Source: Phallusia fumigata (lineage: Eukaryota > Chordata > Ascidiacea > Phlebobranchia > Ascidiidae). From it: a stretch of 64,000 bases of DNA. The number at the start of each line of letters is the position of its first letter. Positions within the stretch are counted from its first letter, which is position 1. Position numbers and translations under genes: made by a program. The DNA lies in NCBI GenBank assembly GCA_008931825.1, contig QXVZ01007322.1, positions 49,848-113,847 of the forward strand, read 5' to 3'. Positions 51,601 through 62,650 of the stretch are shown here, piece after piece. The notes under the pieces are model-generated. The model saw only the letters and a program-made list of their open reading frames with translations. It had not been told where the DNA came from and searched no databases.

Positions 51601-54600
51601 ATAAAGTTTGCATTTGATGTGCAAAATGGCATGAAACAAACCTCTTGCTTCAACAGAATATTTGATAGTAAGGGTTCTCACCTTTTCATAGCAATTCCGC
51701 AACTTATCCCCACAAACTTTAAATCTCAATTCAGCTGGCAGTGATTGGGTGTTTGTGAAGACAGATTTCAGCATATCTTTTGTTTCGTCAATGTACAGAC
51801 TCCGAATTTCTCTTTCCTGCGTTCCTTGTCTTACTTTAAATGGAAAACTGATACAATAGAGCAGTTCATCAAGGGACATCAATGAAGCTCGTAAACATTT
51901 GCCAACTGCTTCTGGTATTTCTTTTCTGCCTTGTCCATTGTCCCATTTCATAATTGCCTCAAACACCTGTGTCAGTAATAAGAATCATAAGCGTTAAATG
52001 GTGTAAGTTTGTATTTAATTGTTCTTGCAAACTATTATTAAAAATAAAGAGATAAATCACCAGGATCTCACAGCCTTTAATTTTATGTTTATCAACTTAC
52101 TGTTTTTTCTGATTTCACACACAGCTGATCACTTGAAAGATAATCACATAAAAAATCAAATGCAATACTACAGAAAGAATTAAGTTGCATAATTTCCTCT
52201 AGATGGTAGTAGGCAACCTTTTCTGCTTCTTGCAGCAAATGAGCAAAGGAATAGTTTCTTGCAAAGAAAAGGGTCTCAAGACAGTTCTCAAATGTGATTG
52301 AAGTGACCTGCAGAAAATGCGATGTTGCTGTTAACTAACAAAATCTTGCCAATGAAAAGGTTTTCTAACCACGAACGTCTGTCACTTTTTTACAATTTTC
52401 ACATGAATGACATTGCTTTAACTCAGAAGTCCCACTTAATGAACAAATTTCTCACCAAAATGGTATCAGTGTACAGTGGTTATGTATGCAATGCATTATC
52501 CAAATTTTATTGGCAAAAAATGTAAAAGAAATGCAAAAAATGCAGTTGGCTGGGCCTTACTTTGGTGACTGCTGCTCTAACCCATTGAAAGCTTACGGGA
52601 TTTAGTTTATTTACACCCTATTGAACAAAAACACATAAAACTCAATTGAACAAACAAAGCAAACAGCGCCATGGATGAATTAATTAGGTGTAATCCTGAC
52701 CGCTTTGTCTGTAATTACAGAAAAATATTAACAAACAACATAGTTGCATATTTTGTTGTCAATTTTATAATTTATTTCATATTAACCAAATGTGTTTGTG
52801 CAGCATCAATAAGATCTTCTGGGGCCAACATCCATCTTCCAGCCACTGCTATATTTCGTGCACTTTCATAGTCTAATTTGATCTCCGAAGTATAAAGATA
52901 TCCAATCATAAATCTAGAAGATATTCAAAACAAAATAAAAGGTAATGCACAAATTTAATAAGTGTAATTTGAAGGCCAAATGTCATTATATTTCAGATAA
53001 ATTTGCTAAAATATCCATGTTTCGTCATTCACCTTTGAGTTTAAAACATTGAGTTATGCTGCCAAAGTACAAAAGAGACTTTTTTCACATTTGTTTCGGT
53101 ATAAGCTGGTATATTACCTAAGTGTAGAGGAGTCAATATCTTGGAAAACCACCTCTTTCTCATAAGATTCTCGGTATGCTAATGTACCAAACATTGCGAA
53201 GAAATATTCACCAAAACTGGCTAAAAGCTCTCTGGAAAAAAATGTACACATCAAATTCATGTGGTAAAGCTAAAACTTTTGCAGTTTACATCCGAAATGT
53301 GTTTTACAATTCAAACTTTTTGCCATGAAACAAACTCACTTGTGGCACGGAAGTTTGTCACCTTCCTGAGTACAAAGTAATATATTCCATTCCGGATCTA
53401 GCTCCTGTTGTGAGCGAACTTGTAGGTAATATTTTAGTCTGAAAATATTGCACTGGTGTTAAGTTAGGTCTGCAGTAAAACTTACGATTCACTGCATGTT
53501 AAGTATGATTGGTTATCACAACATCTTTGTGCTCTGTAAAACTTATTTCTGTTTCTTTTGTTCTCTTAAACACAGCTGTACAAATGAGCTAACATTGAAC
53601 TCATTCTGGGTAAAATGTACGTATGTAGTATTGTTGTGCCAAAAGGGTTAAACGAAACAAAACAAACAGTGGTCATAATTATCAGCTTTAAAGCTTTTAA
53701 GCTACTCGGTCCAGTTGTTTTATTGCTTGGGTGCAATACTAAAAACATGGACTCACTTAGAAATGCTGACTTTTCTGGCATCCCAAACTGTTTAGAAGTT
53801 TAAATATTTTCATACTGCATCGCATCAGTTTTTGCAACAAAATTACACCTGTTACAAAATATTACTTGAAATATTTAGTAAAACTACTATGGCCATACTT
53901 GGGTTGTACAGACTCCTCAAAGTCAGGTTGTAAAATGTGCAGATAGGGCAGCATCATTTCTTCCTCTGTAAAAACCTCTTGAAATAAAGATGATGTTGAT
54001 GTGCGATTAACATATTGTGCAATTACAACTTTCTTCGAGGACGTAATTCCTTCTAAATCCCATTTTGTTGCAGCTTTTATGTATCTGTTAACATATCTAT
54101 GATAAAACATCATCTTCACAAATACATCTTCTAGTATTTGCCAAAGAATTATAAAGGCCCCAGTCTTGTATTACTGATCAACAAGCACCCTTTTTTGGTC
54201 ATCAGAAAAAAGAATGTAGTGAGTTTTAACAAAAGTGATTTATACATAAACATACTCATGCAACTGTTCTTTAGGAATCTTAATCTCCCCCAAATAAATG
54301 AAGCCAAGAAGGTTTTCCACCACCAAAGGATTCATTTCATCCTCAAGTACTTGCACAACTGAGTCTAGAAAAGAGCAAAGTAAGTACAACTGTTTTCTTC
54401 ATTTTTAACCTGTCATGAAATGCATGACTTCTACCAAAACATACCACAGCAATAATCAAACTTTCAAACAGCTATTATATTCATAGTGATCTTCCCTAAC
54501 AGAAAACTAAAACTAACTGAAGCAATTGCCCCATATTTATTAGATACTTGCATCATGGTTAGTATTTGCTTATACCGTGTGTTACATATTTTTGTTCTTT

Positions 54601-55273
54601 ATACAGTAGTTGGTATTTATTTCCATTTGACAGTATTAAAAATGACAATTTGGACAAGTATTACGACTTTGGCCTCTGTAAAAATGGGCCAAATAAAGTA
54701 AAGCACACTGATTAACTAAAACCGGAACCAGCATAACTTAACTGTTTTCATCTTTCAAACTTTTGCTCTTGAAGTATCCTGATCTTACTTTTAAAACCAA
54801 AGAATGACAGTAAAAATGTTGATTACAACATCGGATCACCACATTAGTTAATGTATCTTAAAATCAAAACAATAGGTATCAATTTTAAGTGACAAAAACA
54901 CATTTAAAACATTTAAATTCATGTTGTTGGGTCTTACTACAAGGAAAGCTTTTGGCAAGAGTAATTTTTGCTATACACATGAACTGCTTCTTATAAAACT
55001 TTTTGTAATTATTTTAACACATTAAATCAGGTAAATTACTCACAAAAAAAAACTTTTTTAACTGTGTGGTATACAATGGTTCTTACTTGATTGGCGCATA
55101 ATGTTAAGTTTGGAAAACATTCTTGCATAGTGATTTTTCCCTTTAAATATTTGGGATGCTTGTGTCCTTTGAGGAAGGGTAGCTTCATTTGATGAAGACC
55201 TCCGATTGACTTGATCAATTTGATTTAAATCATCACATTTGAACTCTTTAAGGGTTGATGTGTTTTGCCCCAT
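48688..55273 (-). CDS. Kelch-like protein with two BTB-like segments, BACK and kelch repeats (15 exons)
   Basis: Probable substrate adaptor of a CUL3 ubiquitin ligase, as for BTB-BACK-kelch proteins generally. Exons, high to low: 55273-55087, 54364-54256, 54096-53866, 53438-53340, 53231-53118, 52913-52787, 52307-52101, 51966-51682, 51465-51407, 51032-50944, 50733-50674, 50607-50452, 50167-50075, 49993-49707, 48900-48688. All phases join to about 771 aa. The first BTB-like part (about residues 48-125) has HYARMFSKLN, VENLLGFIYLGEIKIP and AATKWDLEGI. The second (about 185-290) has LLCTQEGDKLPCHKELLASF, EYFFAMF, IGYLYTSEIKLDY and AGRWMLAPEDL. BACK follows with NCLETLFFARNY and VFEAIMKWD. Kelch-type strands begin at about 455 (IILAVIPRTSGGTTYL) and include MVVIEDCIYVVGG. 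Exon 52913-52787 has a weak donor (GTTAAT). The C-terminus could instead splice at GTCAGT to an exon near 48390. An acceptor lies 16 bases before the ATG. Confidence 0.85.
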
Positions 55274-56989
55274 CGCTGTTGCTTGATGCCTACAGAAAAG
55301 CAGTGTGTGATAGTTTCATAATGTCATTTGTTAAATGGTATTGTTTGTTCCAGCCTTGAACAGCAGTTAGTTGTTTTTGTTTTGACGAGCAATCTTGTAC
55401 AAAGAATTGCTTTTTTACTGCAACAAGCAGAACCTACTTACACCAAACTGCAAATAATATGCCCGAGTCTGCTCAGTAAAGCAATAGTTGGTTCTTGCTT
55501 CCCATTTCAAGCATATATAATTACGCTTGCACATGTGTTTCGTTTTGTGATGGCTTGGTGAGTGATTGTGTTAAATGTGTTTACCAACAGTTATTTAAAA
55601 TCCGATGAGCGTTGTAATATTTTACCGGCTATTGTAAGTAAGGCATTAAAGGCAAACAAAAATCGCGGCCGTTCATGTGGAAAACGTTTTCAAATTTACA
55701 AAACTTGAGTTTTTTGAACGCAGGTCTGCCTAACCTGCGGGCCACATGCCGTCATATATGTCATCAAATTATACTGGTTGTTTCTGTTATAGGCCTATTA
55801 ATCACCAAACGCTTCAAAAATATACATTTTTTTAAATTTAGTAAAAAGGCATACCAGTTAAAAATACTGCGTGCAACTATTGACTCATTATTACTTGTTA
55901 TCGCAAAGTTTGTGACCAGTAATAACTATTTTCATGTAAAAGTGGCCCGCAACGCTTAAGATATTCGTTTCAGTCTGAGCTGTATTTGGGGTATTATTCA
56001 GTTTAATGATGCCTCAAGCGATCAGGCATGCGAAATCGCGGACTGATCGCACATCTATCTCCAGAGGTGTAAAAAATAAGGTGTTTGTGTGCAGCGTGCA
56101 GTGTTTTTTTTGTTACGAGTTGTTGATAATGGTTTGTGTTGCAACGTGGGATATGTGTGTGTCATTTTACAAGTTTAAACAAGATAAAGTGAGGTTAGTT
56201 ACCTGAATCTGGATACGACTTGTGTGTGGGTTTGCGAGGCCAACTCGTCAAGTTGGCCACTTGAAAATAAAATCTTGGATCCAATGCCCAATAGCAGGCG
56301 CACAGAAACTGCTCTCTCAAATTTTGCATTGAGGGCCCCCCACATATATCCTTATCATACGACCTCCAAGAATAGTATTAGTATTACCAGTGTCGACCCC
56401 CCTTGGTGTAACTATAAGCAGACGAGAAAGTGTAAATATTTGCTATAAGTGATGTTTTTATGTTTTTAAAGTTTTGCACATAAACACCGAACTAAATCGA
56501 TCGCGACTGTTTTATAACTGGACGTATTTCACGACTGTTTGTCTGCTGTGTTCCTATAGTCAAAATTATGCATACGCATTCAAATAACAGACTATAATGC
56601 GCTCTTGACACAAAATTTGTTTTTGTATGGGGGAAACGTAACATTTTGCTCAAAACGCTTACGATAGGAAACATGCTCTCACGTCAAAGTGAATCGACGG
56701 CACTGTTTTATGACAGCCTAATCTTTCTGTGCATGCATCTCTCCTAACTTCCTATGTTTTCGGATTTTAAAATGATTTAAAGTTGATAGCGCTATCCGGA
56801 TTTTGTTGCGACCGGTCTTGAATGTGCGAAGTCGGCCACAGGCTGTAAGGGCTTATCCAGCGAAACCAACTAAGTATATATGTATGTATTCATGCAACAA
56901 TGTCAGAGCGGTTAGTAAGGTACAATATGAATCGCAAAGCTTAGCAGACAAAATGGTGTCGTGGAAAAACACGCTAATGTTTCTAAAAG
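55274..56989. other. Intergenic region with a possible MITE relic
   Basis: No gene is recognised. CAGGTCTGCCTAACCTGC at 55721 with CGGGCCAC, and GTGGCCCGCAACGC near 55941, form subterminal inverted repeats (TGCGGGCCAC) about 230 bases apart, suggesting an eroded hAT-like element. The kelch-like gene promoter presumably lies at the low-coordinate side. Confidence 0.35.
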
Positions 56990-59863
56990 CTATAGAATCA
57001 GTTGAGCAATTTTGCAAATTCCAGCGATAATCAGGGCAAATAGGCTTCCAAGGGTTAAAAATAGTTCTTTCTCCATCCGTTGCATTATAGGATTATCTTT
57101 TCTCAAGTCATCTAACAAAGCACCGCCCTTATTTTTGTGTGGCAAGGTTTGATCTGGAATTGGAACGTCCAGAAAACCACACAGCGGCTCCCAACCTTCT
57201 TTCACGTGATATACCAGTAGTTGATTTTTCGGAACCATCTTAACACATATGAATGTGAGCATCAAAAATAACATATTTAACAAAAAGCAAACATTTTTGT
57301 GCAAAACTAAATAAACTATTTCGACGTTGTTCTAATTTGACCAGTCAGACTGAATGCACAAATTACAAAAACAACAGTGTCAATGCCCCAGTAACATGTT
57401 TTTCAGCAACAAAATGGGCAAATGTCGAAACTGCTTGAGGCGTGGAAACCCAAAACACTAAAGTAAATAAAAAGTTAATTTGAGGACTAACCTTTTTAAC
57501 TCGTTCCTCGTGCTCCTTCTTCAGGTTTATAAGCCTTTCTTTATCATGCGTTCTAAAGCAATATGCCGGCCAATGTCCAATTGTTCCAAAGCGTTCATCT
57601 AATTTGGTCAAAAAAGTAAGTTGTATTAAGTTGAGTTTATCTTGCTTTCTAAAAGAACTCGTAGCGACGATACGAATTAAAAAGTTACAGCTTGTTGCAT
57701 AAATCTCGGCGAAAATTAGGGTGCACATTTTGACAGCAAACCAGTACAAAAATTATTCAATTACCACAATCCTAATATATTTGTTTTGGGACGTGATTAA
57801 CACCGTATGGTGCCGCTTTAGTGCCTTATTGGAGTTTTACCAAAAAAATATTTCTTGGTTATTAACTGTGCTACGCCAAATTTGACCGAGGACGTATGTC
57901 AAAGGTGATCAACAAAGGTGTGATAAAGTCCCACACTTTTACCTAAACCGTGGCCCTAACAGCACGAAGGAGCGACCTGGTGATTCTGTTAAATACATAG
58001 GGAACACTGTTTCAAACGGCTTGAGGTAAATTGGTTCTACAAGCAGGTCAAAATAGCAAGGCTTGTAACTAGAAAAGCAACACTTTTTGAGTCGCCTCGA
58101 ATCGAATAAACATGGCGGGGCAGTAACAAAACAAAGGGGAACAAAAAATTTCATTACTCATTGGTTCTCTCCACTAAAATTTTGAAAACAGCATATCATA
58201 GGCTTACCTGCAGAGCTACTAATAAGAGTAAGAATGTTTTTGATCTTTGAAAAAGATAATGCCGAAGCAACATGGGCAAAGTCTGTAGAGTGGTTGTGAC
58301 TATCAAATTGTACCTGCGCGTTTTTTACACCTGCGCGTGTGCTTTGGGACGTTTCAAGTAGTGGCGAAATAATATTTGCGTTGGTAGAATAACCTGAACG
58401 TGCAGTATAAGAAGTAAAACGAGTGTACATACATTTACAACTGTGATTGGGGCGCATGTAATCTTGTGCTGCTTAAATGTAAATATACATGCCCACTAGC
58501 GCCATCATGCGAACGATCACATTTTAAACATCTGGCAGAGTGCATGTGAAAGAAAATGTTCAGCGGGCGGCAGATCATCACGATCGTTGTCCAGGCGCTT
58601 GTCCCGAAGAAAACCGACTGGTAGAAGTAGACGTTAAACGCAGTGCCGTCAAGCGACATGAACGCCAACAAGCAAGCGTTAGAAATCCACAAAAACATAA
58701 TAACGTCGCGAAGCCGGAGCCTTATCGAATCAGGACGCGCCACGCGAATTTCTGACACAGTTCAAGAATCGATTGCTTCGCCAGCGGCTCGGGTACTTTG
58801 ATATTTTCCGCGATTTTAACGATGTCGCCATTTCGGACCTCCAACTTTCATGGGCATTATCGTGAGTTTCGATTTACTGGTTGTGTAATAAAGTGATTGT
58901 CGCCTCAACGGCATTAATTTGTAAACGACCTAGGGTGCAATGCGAAATTCCATTCCGTGCTGTATTTATGCTGCCTAATAACTTGTACAATACCCTGCAT
59001 AGTCCTATGCAGTATCAAGCGGTACCGTTCGGAGTCACGATAGACACAGAAAAAGAGCGCAATGCAACAGAGTATAAAAACATTACCTGTTAAAGCCATG
59101 AACCGTTGAAGTCTAATACCCGAATACGTGAAGGTGGACATTAGTTGAAACTGTAAGTCTCTGTTCCACTGTTCATATTGATTGCACAAACTTTTATACC
59201 AGCTTTCGTCTTCACGGGTTGTAAGAATCACCTGTGGTAAAATTTTTGTATTACAGAAAAAAATGCGACTATATTAAAACAGAATACACCAGACTAAACT
59301 TTTCGAAAGTTTTGATTCACAAAATATAAATTCTTAAGACGAAAAGCCGTGAAGACGAAAGCTGTTATAAAAGTTTGTGCAATCAATTTGAACAGTGGAA
59401 CAAAACAGTTTTAACTAATGTCCACCTTCATGTATTCGGGTATCGACTTCAACGGTTTATGATGAAAGCAAGTCGCTTATTAATAATCCATGAAATAAGT
59501 TTTTAAACTGTTTCCAAAATTATGAAATGATACCCGACCCGATTTAGAAGTTCTTTCGGAAATCTAAATTTATCCATGGAATTTTGTTTAAAATGAGAAG
59601 GTCACACTCACCTTCGCATCAGGAAAGGCTTTGAAAATTTCATCCCAGTACCCCTCACAAGGGGTGTCCATCACCGCGTCGACATTCTTATACATTCGTT
59701 GCATATCTCCAACTCTGCAACCTTCCTGTATTTGTTTTGCCCAGTCGTCACCCAGATACCAGAAGTTCTCCAGCCAGTCGTACACCCCAAACCCGAGAAG
59801 TGTCAAGGCTGAATTCATTGTCTTGGTGCCAGTTTTTGGCAAACCGGCTACTATGATTTTCAT
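56990..59863 (-). CDS. P-loop sulfotransferase-like protein with a C-terminal membrane segment (4 exons)
   Basis: Likely PAPS-dependent sulfotransferase-fold protein of the Sulfotransfer_4 group; the substrate is unknown. Exons 59863-59612, 59231-59087, 57598-57492 and 57238-56990 join in phase to 250 aa. The start MKIIVAGLPKTGTKTMNSAL carries the 5'-phosphosulfate-binding loop (PKTGTKT). YKNVDAVMDTPCEGYWDEIF and KAFPDAK precede VILTTREDESWYKS, a strand-loop resembling the 3'-phosphate site. QLLVYHVKEGWEPLCGFLDV is the family's late conserved motif. The last 25 residues (LFLTLGSLFALIIAGICKI) form a hydrophobic segment, so the protein is probably tail-anchored. Intron 1 holds a decayed inverted copy of exon 2. 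The 1.5-kb intron 2 holds other coding relics. Length is normal for the family. Confidence 0.85.
58208..58393 (-). other. Unassigned exon-like segment inside the sulfotransferase-like gene
   Basis: A strong acceptor (TGCACGTTCAG) at the high end and a strong donor (GCAG/GTAAGC) at the low end bound 186 bases open in one frame with symmetric phase 1 ends. The frame includes DSHNHSTDFAHVASALSF and KIKNILTLISSSA. I do not recognise it. It may be an alternative exon, a nested gene, or a relic. A second open stretch, LLVEPIYLKPFETVFPMYL, ends at another good donor (TTTAG/GTAAAA) near 57944 but does not join in phase. Confidence 0.3.
58435..58751 (-). pseudogene. Otopetrin C-terminal fragment within an intron
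   Basis: Otopetrins are multi-pass proton channels. After an acceptor (ACTGTGTCAG), the minus strand encodes RLRLRDVIMFLWISNACLL, then FYQSVFFGTSAWTTIVMICR and PLNIFFHMHSARCL. This matches the last two helices of otopetrins, where FYGxxxWTxxVxxxxPLxIFYRMHS is conserved. No upstream otopetrin exons were found before the sulfotransferase exons. An overlapping open frame just upstream, in another frame, contains VRNGDIVKIAENIKVPEP and may be related or not. It is a fragment, a nested gene remnant, or part of a gene I could not assemble. Confidence 0.55.
59348..59463 (+). repeat. Decayed inverted copy of sulfotransferase exon 2 inside intron 1
   Basis: The plus strand here matches the minus-strand exon 2 over about 116 bases. 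Shared words include CGTGAAGACGAAAGCTG, ATAAAAGTTTGTGCAATCAA, GAACAGTGGAAC and CTAATGTCCACCTTCA. Small deletions and substitutions break the frame. With exon 2 (59087-59231) it forms an inverted repeat with a loop of about 125 bases. Confidence 0.85.
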
Positions 59864-60140
59864 TGTTGGTATTAAGTCACGACAACGTCACGAATCTTTC
59901 AGCAAAACATAAAAACAAACCATAAAATATGTCAACAAGGTACATTGAAAACTTTATACTGACCCTAACATTTTCTAAAAAAAATTTATAGTGTTGGTTC
60001 TTTTGCTTGAGTTTACCATAAAAACAATTAACACAAAAAAATCCAAACACCCAATATCCTAATCTTCGAACCTTAGCAGTCGAACATCCAACGGGGAACA
60101 CAAACCTTGTGAAATATGTGCCGGCGGCATTTTGTAATTA

Positions 60141-60313
60141 CAGTGTGAAAAAATCGTTACCATCTTTCTTATCCTTCCTCTCCACTCCCGGAGAAGCTTT
60201 TTTTCATTAAGAGGTTGCTACATTTGTTGCTGCCGATACCTCGGGATTTTGTCGGTTACCGTAATTATTTCGTCACTTGTATATAGAAAAAAAAAACAGG
60301 TTAAGAACCACTG
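60141..60313. mobile_element. Possible hAT-like MITE relic
   Basis: The segment starts CAGTGTGAAAAAATCGTTACC and ends GGTTAAGAACCACTG, a good hAT right end. Its length (173 bp) resembles the other CAGTG elements here, but the flanking 8-mers do not match and the left inverted repeat is weak. Confidence 0.3.
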
Positions 60314-60667
60314 CCCTGTAACGAGGTGTTGACTTTTTCATGGTCCACTAAATTCTCTCTTGTGAGAACGCAATCGTATAACACTAAGAACGTGTTTTCC
60401 TACTGAGAGCATCAAAACGTTGTGGTTGTAGGTTTGTCATTCGCTGTGTGGTCTTCTTGTGGCGCGCAGCAGGGGTTAACTTTTGTTAAAATGCCTTGTT
60501 TAAATGCCAAAACAGATTTTTGAAAAAACAGACATGCAATGTTTTATTATTTGGTTGTGAGTTTTCATTTTAGGGGGCTAAAAAATCCTTAACATGCGAA
60601 AATCACTTACTGGAAAAAATTCACAAAACTAACTCAAATGATCTAGCCTTATAGCTTATATTTGCAG

Positions 60668-62650
60668 GTATTTTGCGAATAACAAACTATATAGTAAAGC
60701 ACAGGTAGCTGCAACCTTGACTTAACATTTGTTGACCAAGATGTAGAAGTGAAGCATGTCTTGTGAATTTTTCGGCAAGTGCTTTTCAAAGGGCAATTTT
60801 GTTTGGTGTTGTGTCTTGCGCAGAAAAAAACGCATAAAAACTAACACCCAATTAGCTTTCGAGAATTAAATACCAAAGTTTCAAAAAGTGCTTAAAAATG
60901 ACATTTAAACGTGGAAACCAAACTCTTGGCTTCCCTGAATGTAAAAATTACGCAGATAAGTAAACATATGTGTTTATAAAAACAGCTTCTATTTTCTTAA
61001 AGCGCACATGGGTTGAACTTTTGTTGTCGAAGCCTTATTTTTGCATTCTTTGTCTTTGTTTTCTATGTATTTAAAAACTGGCAAAACACATCATGCAAAA
61101 AAACGTGCAATGTTTCTTTGTTTGGGTGCGAGTTTTAATTTCAACGAGGCCAAACGTAAGGTTTTTGTGTTAGGACCCTATGTACCTAACGTGTTCCTTG
61201 TTGACAATCGGACTCACAATATCCTTGGGATTAGCATTGTTTACTAGAAGACACCAACATAAGTAGTTTAGAAGCGCTCCGGTAGCAAAGATCCTATACC
61301 AAGCCAAGGCGAAGAGTAGAATCATCACACGATTACGAAGCTCAATATTTGCATATAACACAACTTCAATAAAGCAACATACCATTGCGGTCGATCGCTA
61401 AAATACCGTTGCGGTCAGCCACGTAACGCATGCATCCCGTACTGGCAGCGAGAAAGGCCATGTAAACTATGTGAGCTTTTGCTCGGACCGACTGGTATGA
61501 CCGGTTAGGTCTCACACAAAAGCCCATTACGACACGAGATTGGATTTAAGTATTACGTCAATATAATATTCAAGTAAAATCGTTACACTGGTTCGCCACT
61601 AATAAATGTTTAACAGTCTAATTATATAATGGCACAATTGAAAAATTTGAATAACTTCGAAAACAAGACGACATTCGATTACATCACACCAAAAGCGTTT
61701 CAAGTAAACAACAGACAATATGTCAGTTCAAAACTTGTATTTCTGGAGGTTTCATTGAACTCCATTCATTTGACTCTGGCGATAAAATGATGAAAATTTG
61801 ATGTGACAGAATCGCACACCCTCTCCCTTTTGTGCAAGATTTTATCATAGATATCACTATCAATTCTGCAACAAAAATAAACAGCAGTAAACAAAAACAA
61901 ATATTTGTTCAAGACACAAATAAGAGTGTTAAAAAAACAAAGAATACAAAGTTATTTTGTAATAACACACATATTTTGTTAACTTCTTAGGTAAAACAAG
62001 CTGTTCTGTCAAAAATTGGTTATCAGCCAAACAAGAATATACGCGTTAATGCGATGATAACGGTTTGTATAACGTTCTGTGCCCTAACAAGGGATAAAAG
62101 ATCATCTCGTATAGTTTTAAGCTACGCAAAACTGTGCCTGTGCGAGGAATTGTCGGACAATAAATAGTCTCAGCATTATGTGTTTAAACTAGGACTGTGC
62201 TAGCATGTTTTTAGAGTAGAATCAACACAAGATTACGAGGCTCAATATATGCATAAAATGACCGGTTAGTTCTCACGCAAAAGCACATTACGACATGAGA
62301 TTGGATTTAAGTATTACGTCAATATACTATTCGAGTGAAATCGTTACCGTATTTTGCGTATAACAAACACATACTACAGCACAAACGAAGTAGTCTTGTC
62401 GTTACTTGAAAGTCTCAATTTGTAACAGCTTGTTGGTGAACTTCGTTGGAAAGCTTAATATACACTATTTGTAGACTGAACAGTAGCTGCGCCAACGATT
62501 AAGTTTTGTGTGGTGCACAACTACCCAGTTTTAATTTCAAGCGCAGTAAAAAGGTGACCAGTAAAGGACAAATTACTATGTTTCAAATGTAGTTTGTAAC
62601 CTTACTGGGTAGCTGCAACCTTGACTTAATATTTTTGTGTCAAGATGTGT
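60668..62650. repeat. Rearranged duplicated non-coding blocks
   Basis: Three blocks occur twice. Block b, ending GCTCAATATTTGCAT, is at 61314-61360 and 62214-62255. Block c, with TGACCGGTTAGGTCTCAC and TTGGATTTAAGTATTACGTC, is at 61498-61586 and 62259-62347. Block a, with ATTTTGCGAATAACAAAC and GTAGCTGCAACCTTGACTTA, is at 60668-60752, and in two pieces at 62349-62385 and 62609-62650. Block order differs between copies, and the second set lacks about 140 bases between b and c. Confidence 0.75.
61366..61527 (-). other. Small open frame between duplicated blocks
   Basis: A 53-codon minus-strand frame starts MGFCVRPNRSYQSVRAKAHI, continues through VYMAFLAASTGCMRYVADRN and GILAIDRNG, then meets a stop. 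A donor-like GTATGT follows the DRNG codons. Most of the frame lies in the 140 bases absent from the second duplicate. I do not recognise it; it may be an exon of an unassembled gene or chance. Confidence 0.2.

Noticed and set aside
58540-58755. Plus-strand frame opposite the otopetrin fragment
   Set aside because: The minus strand carries the conserved otopetrin motif; the plus-strand frame is charged and shows no family feature.
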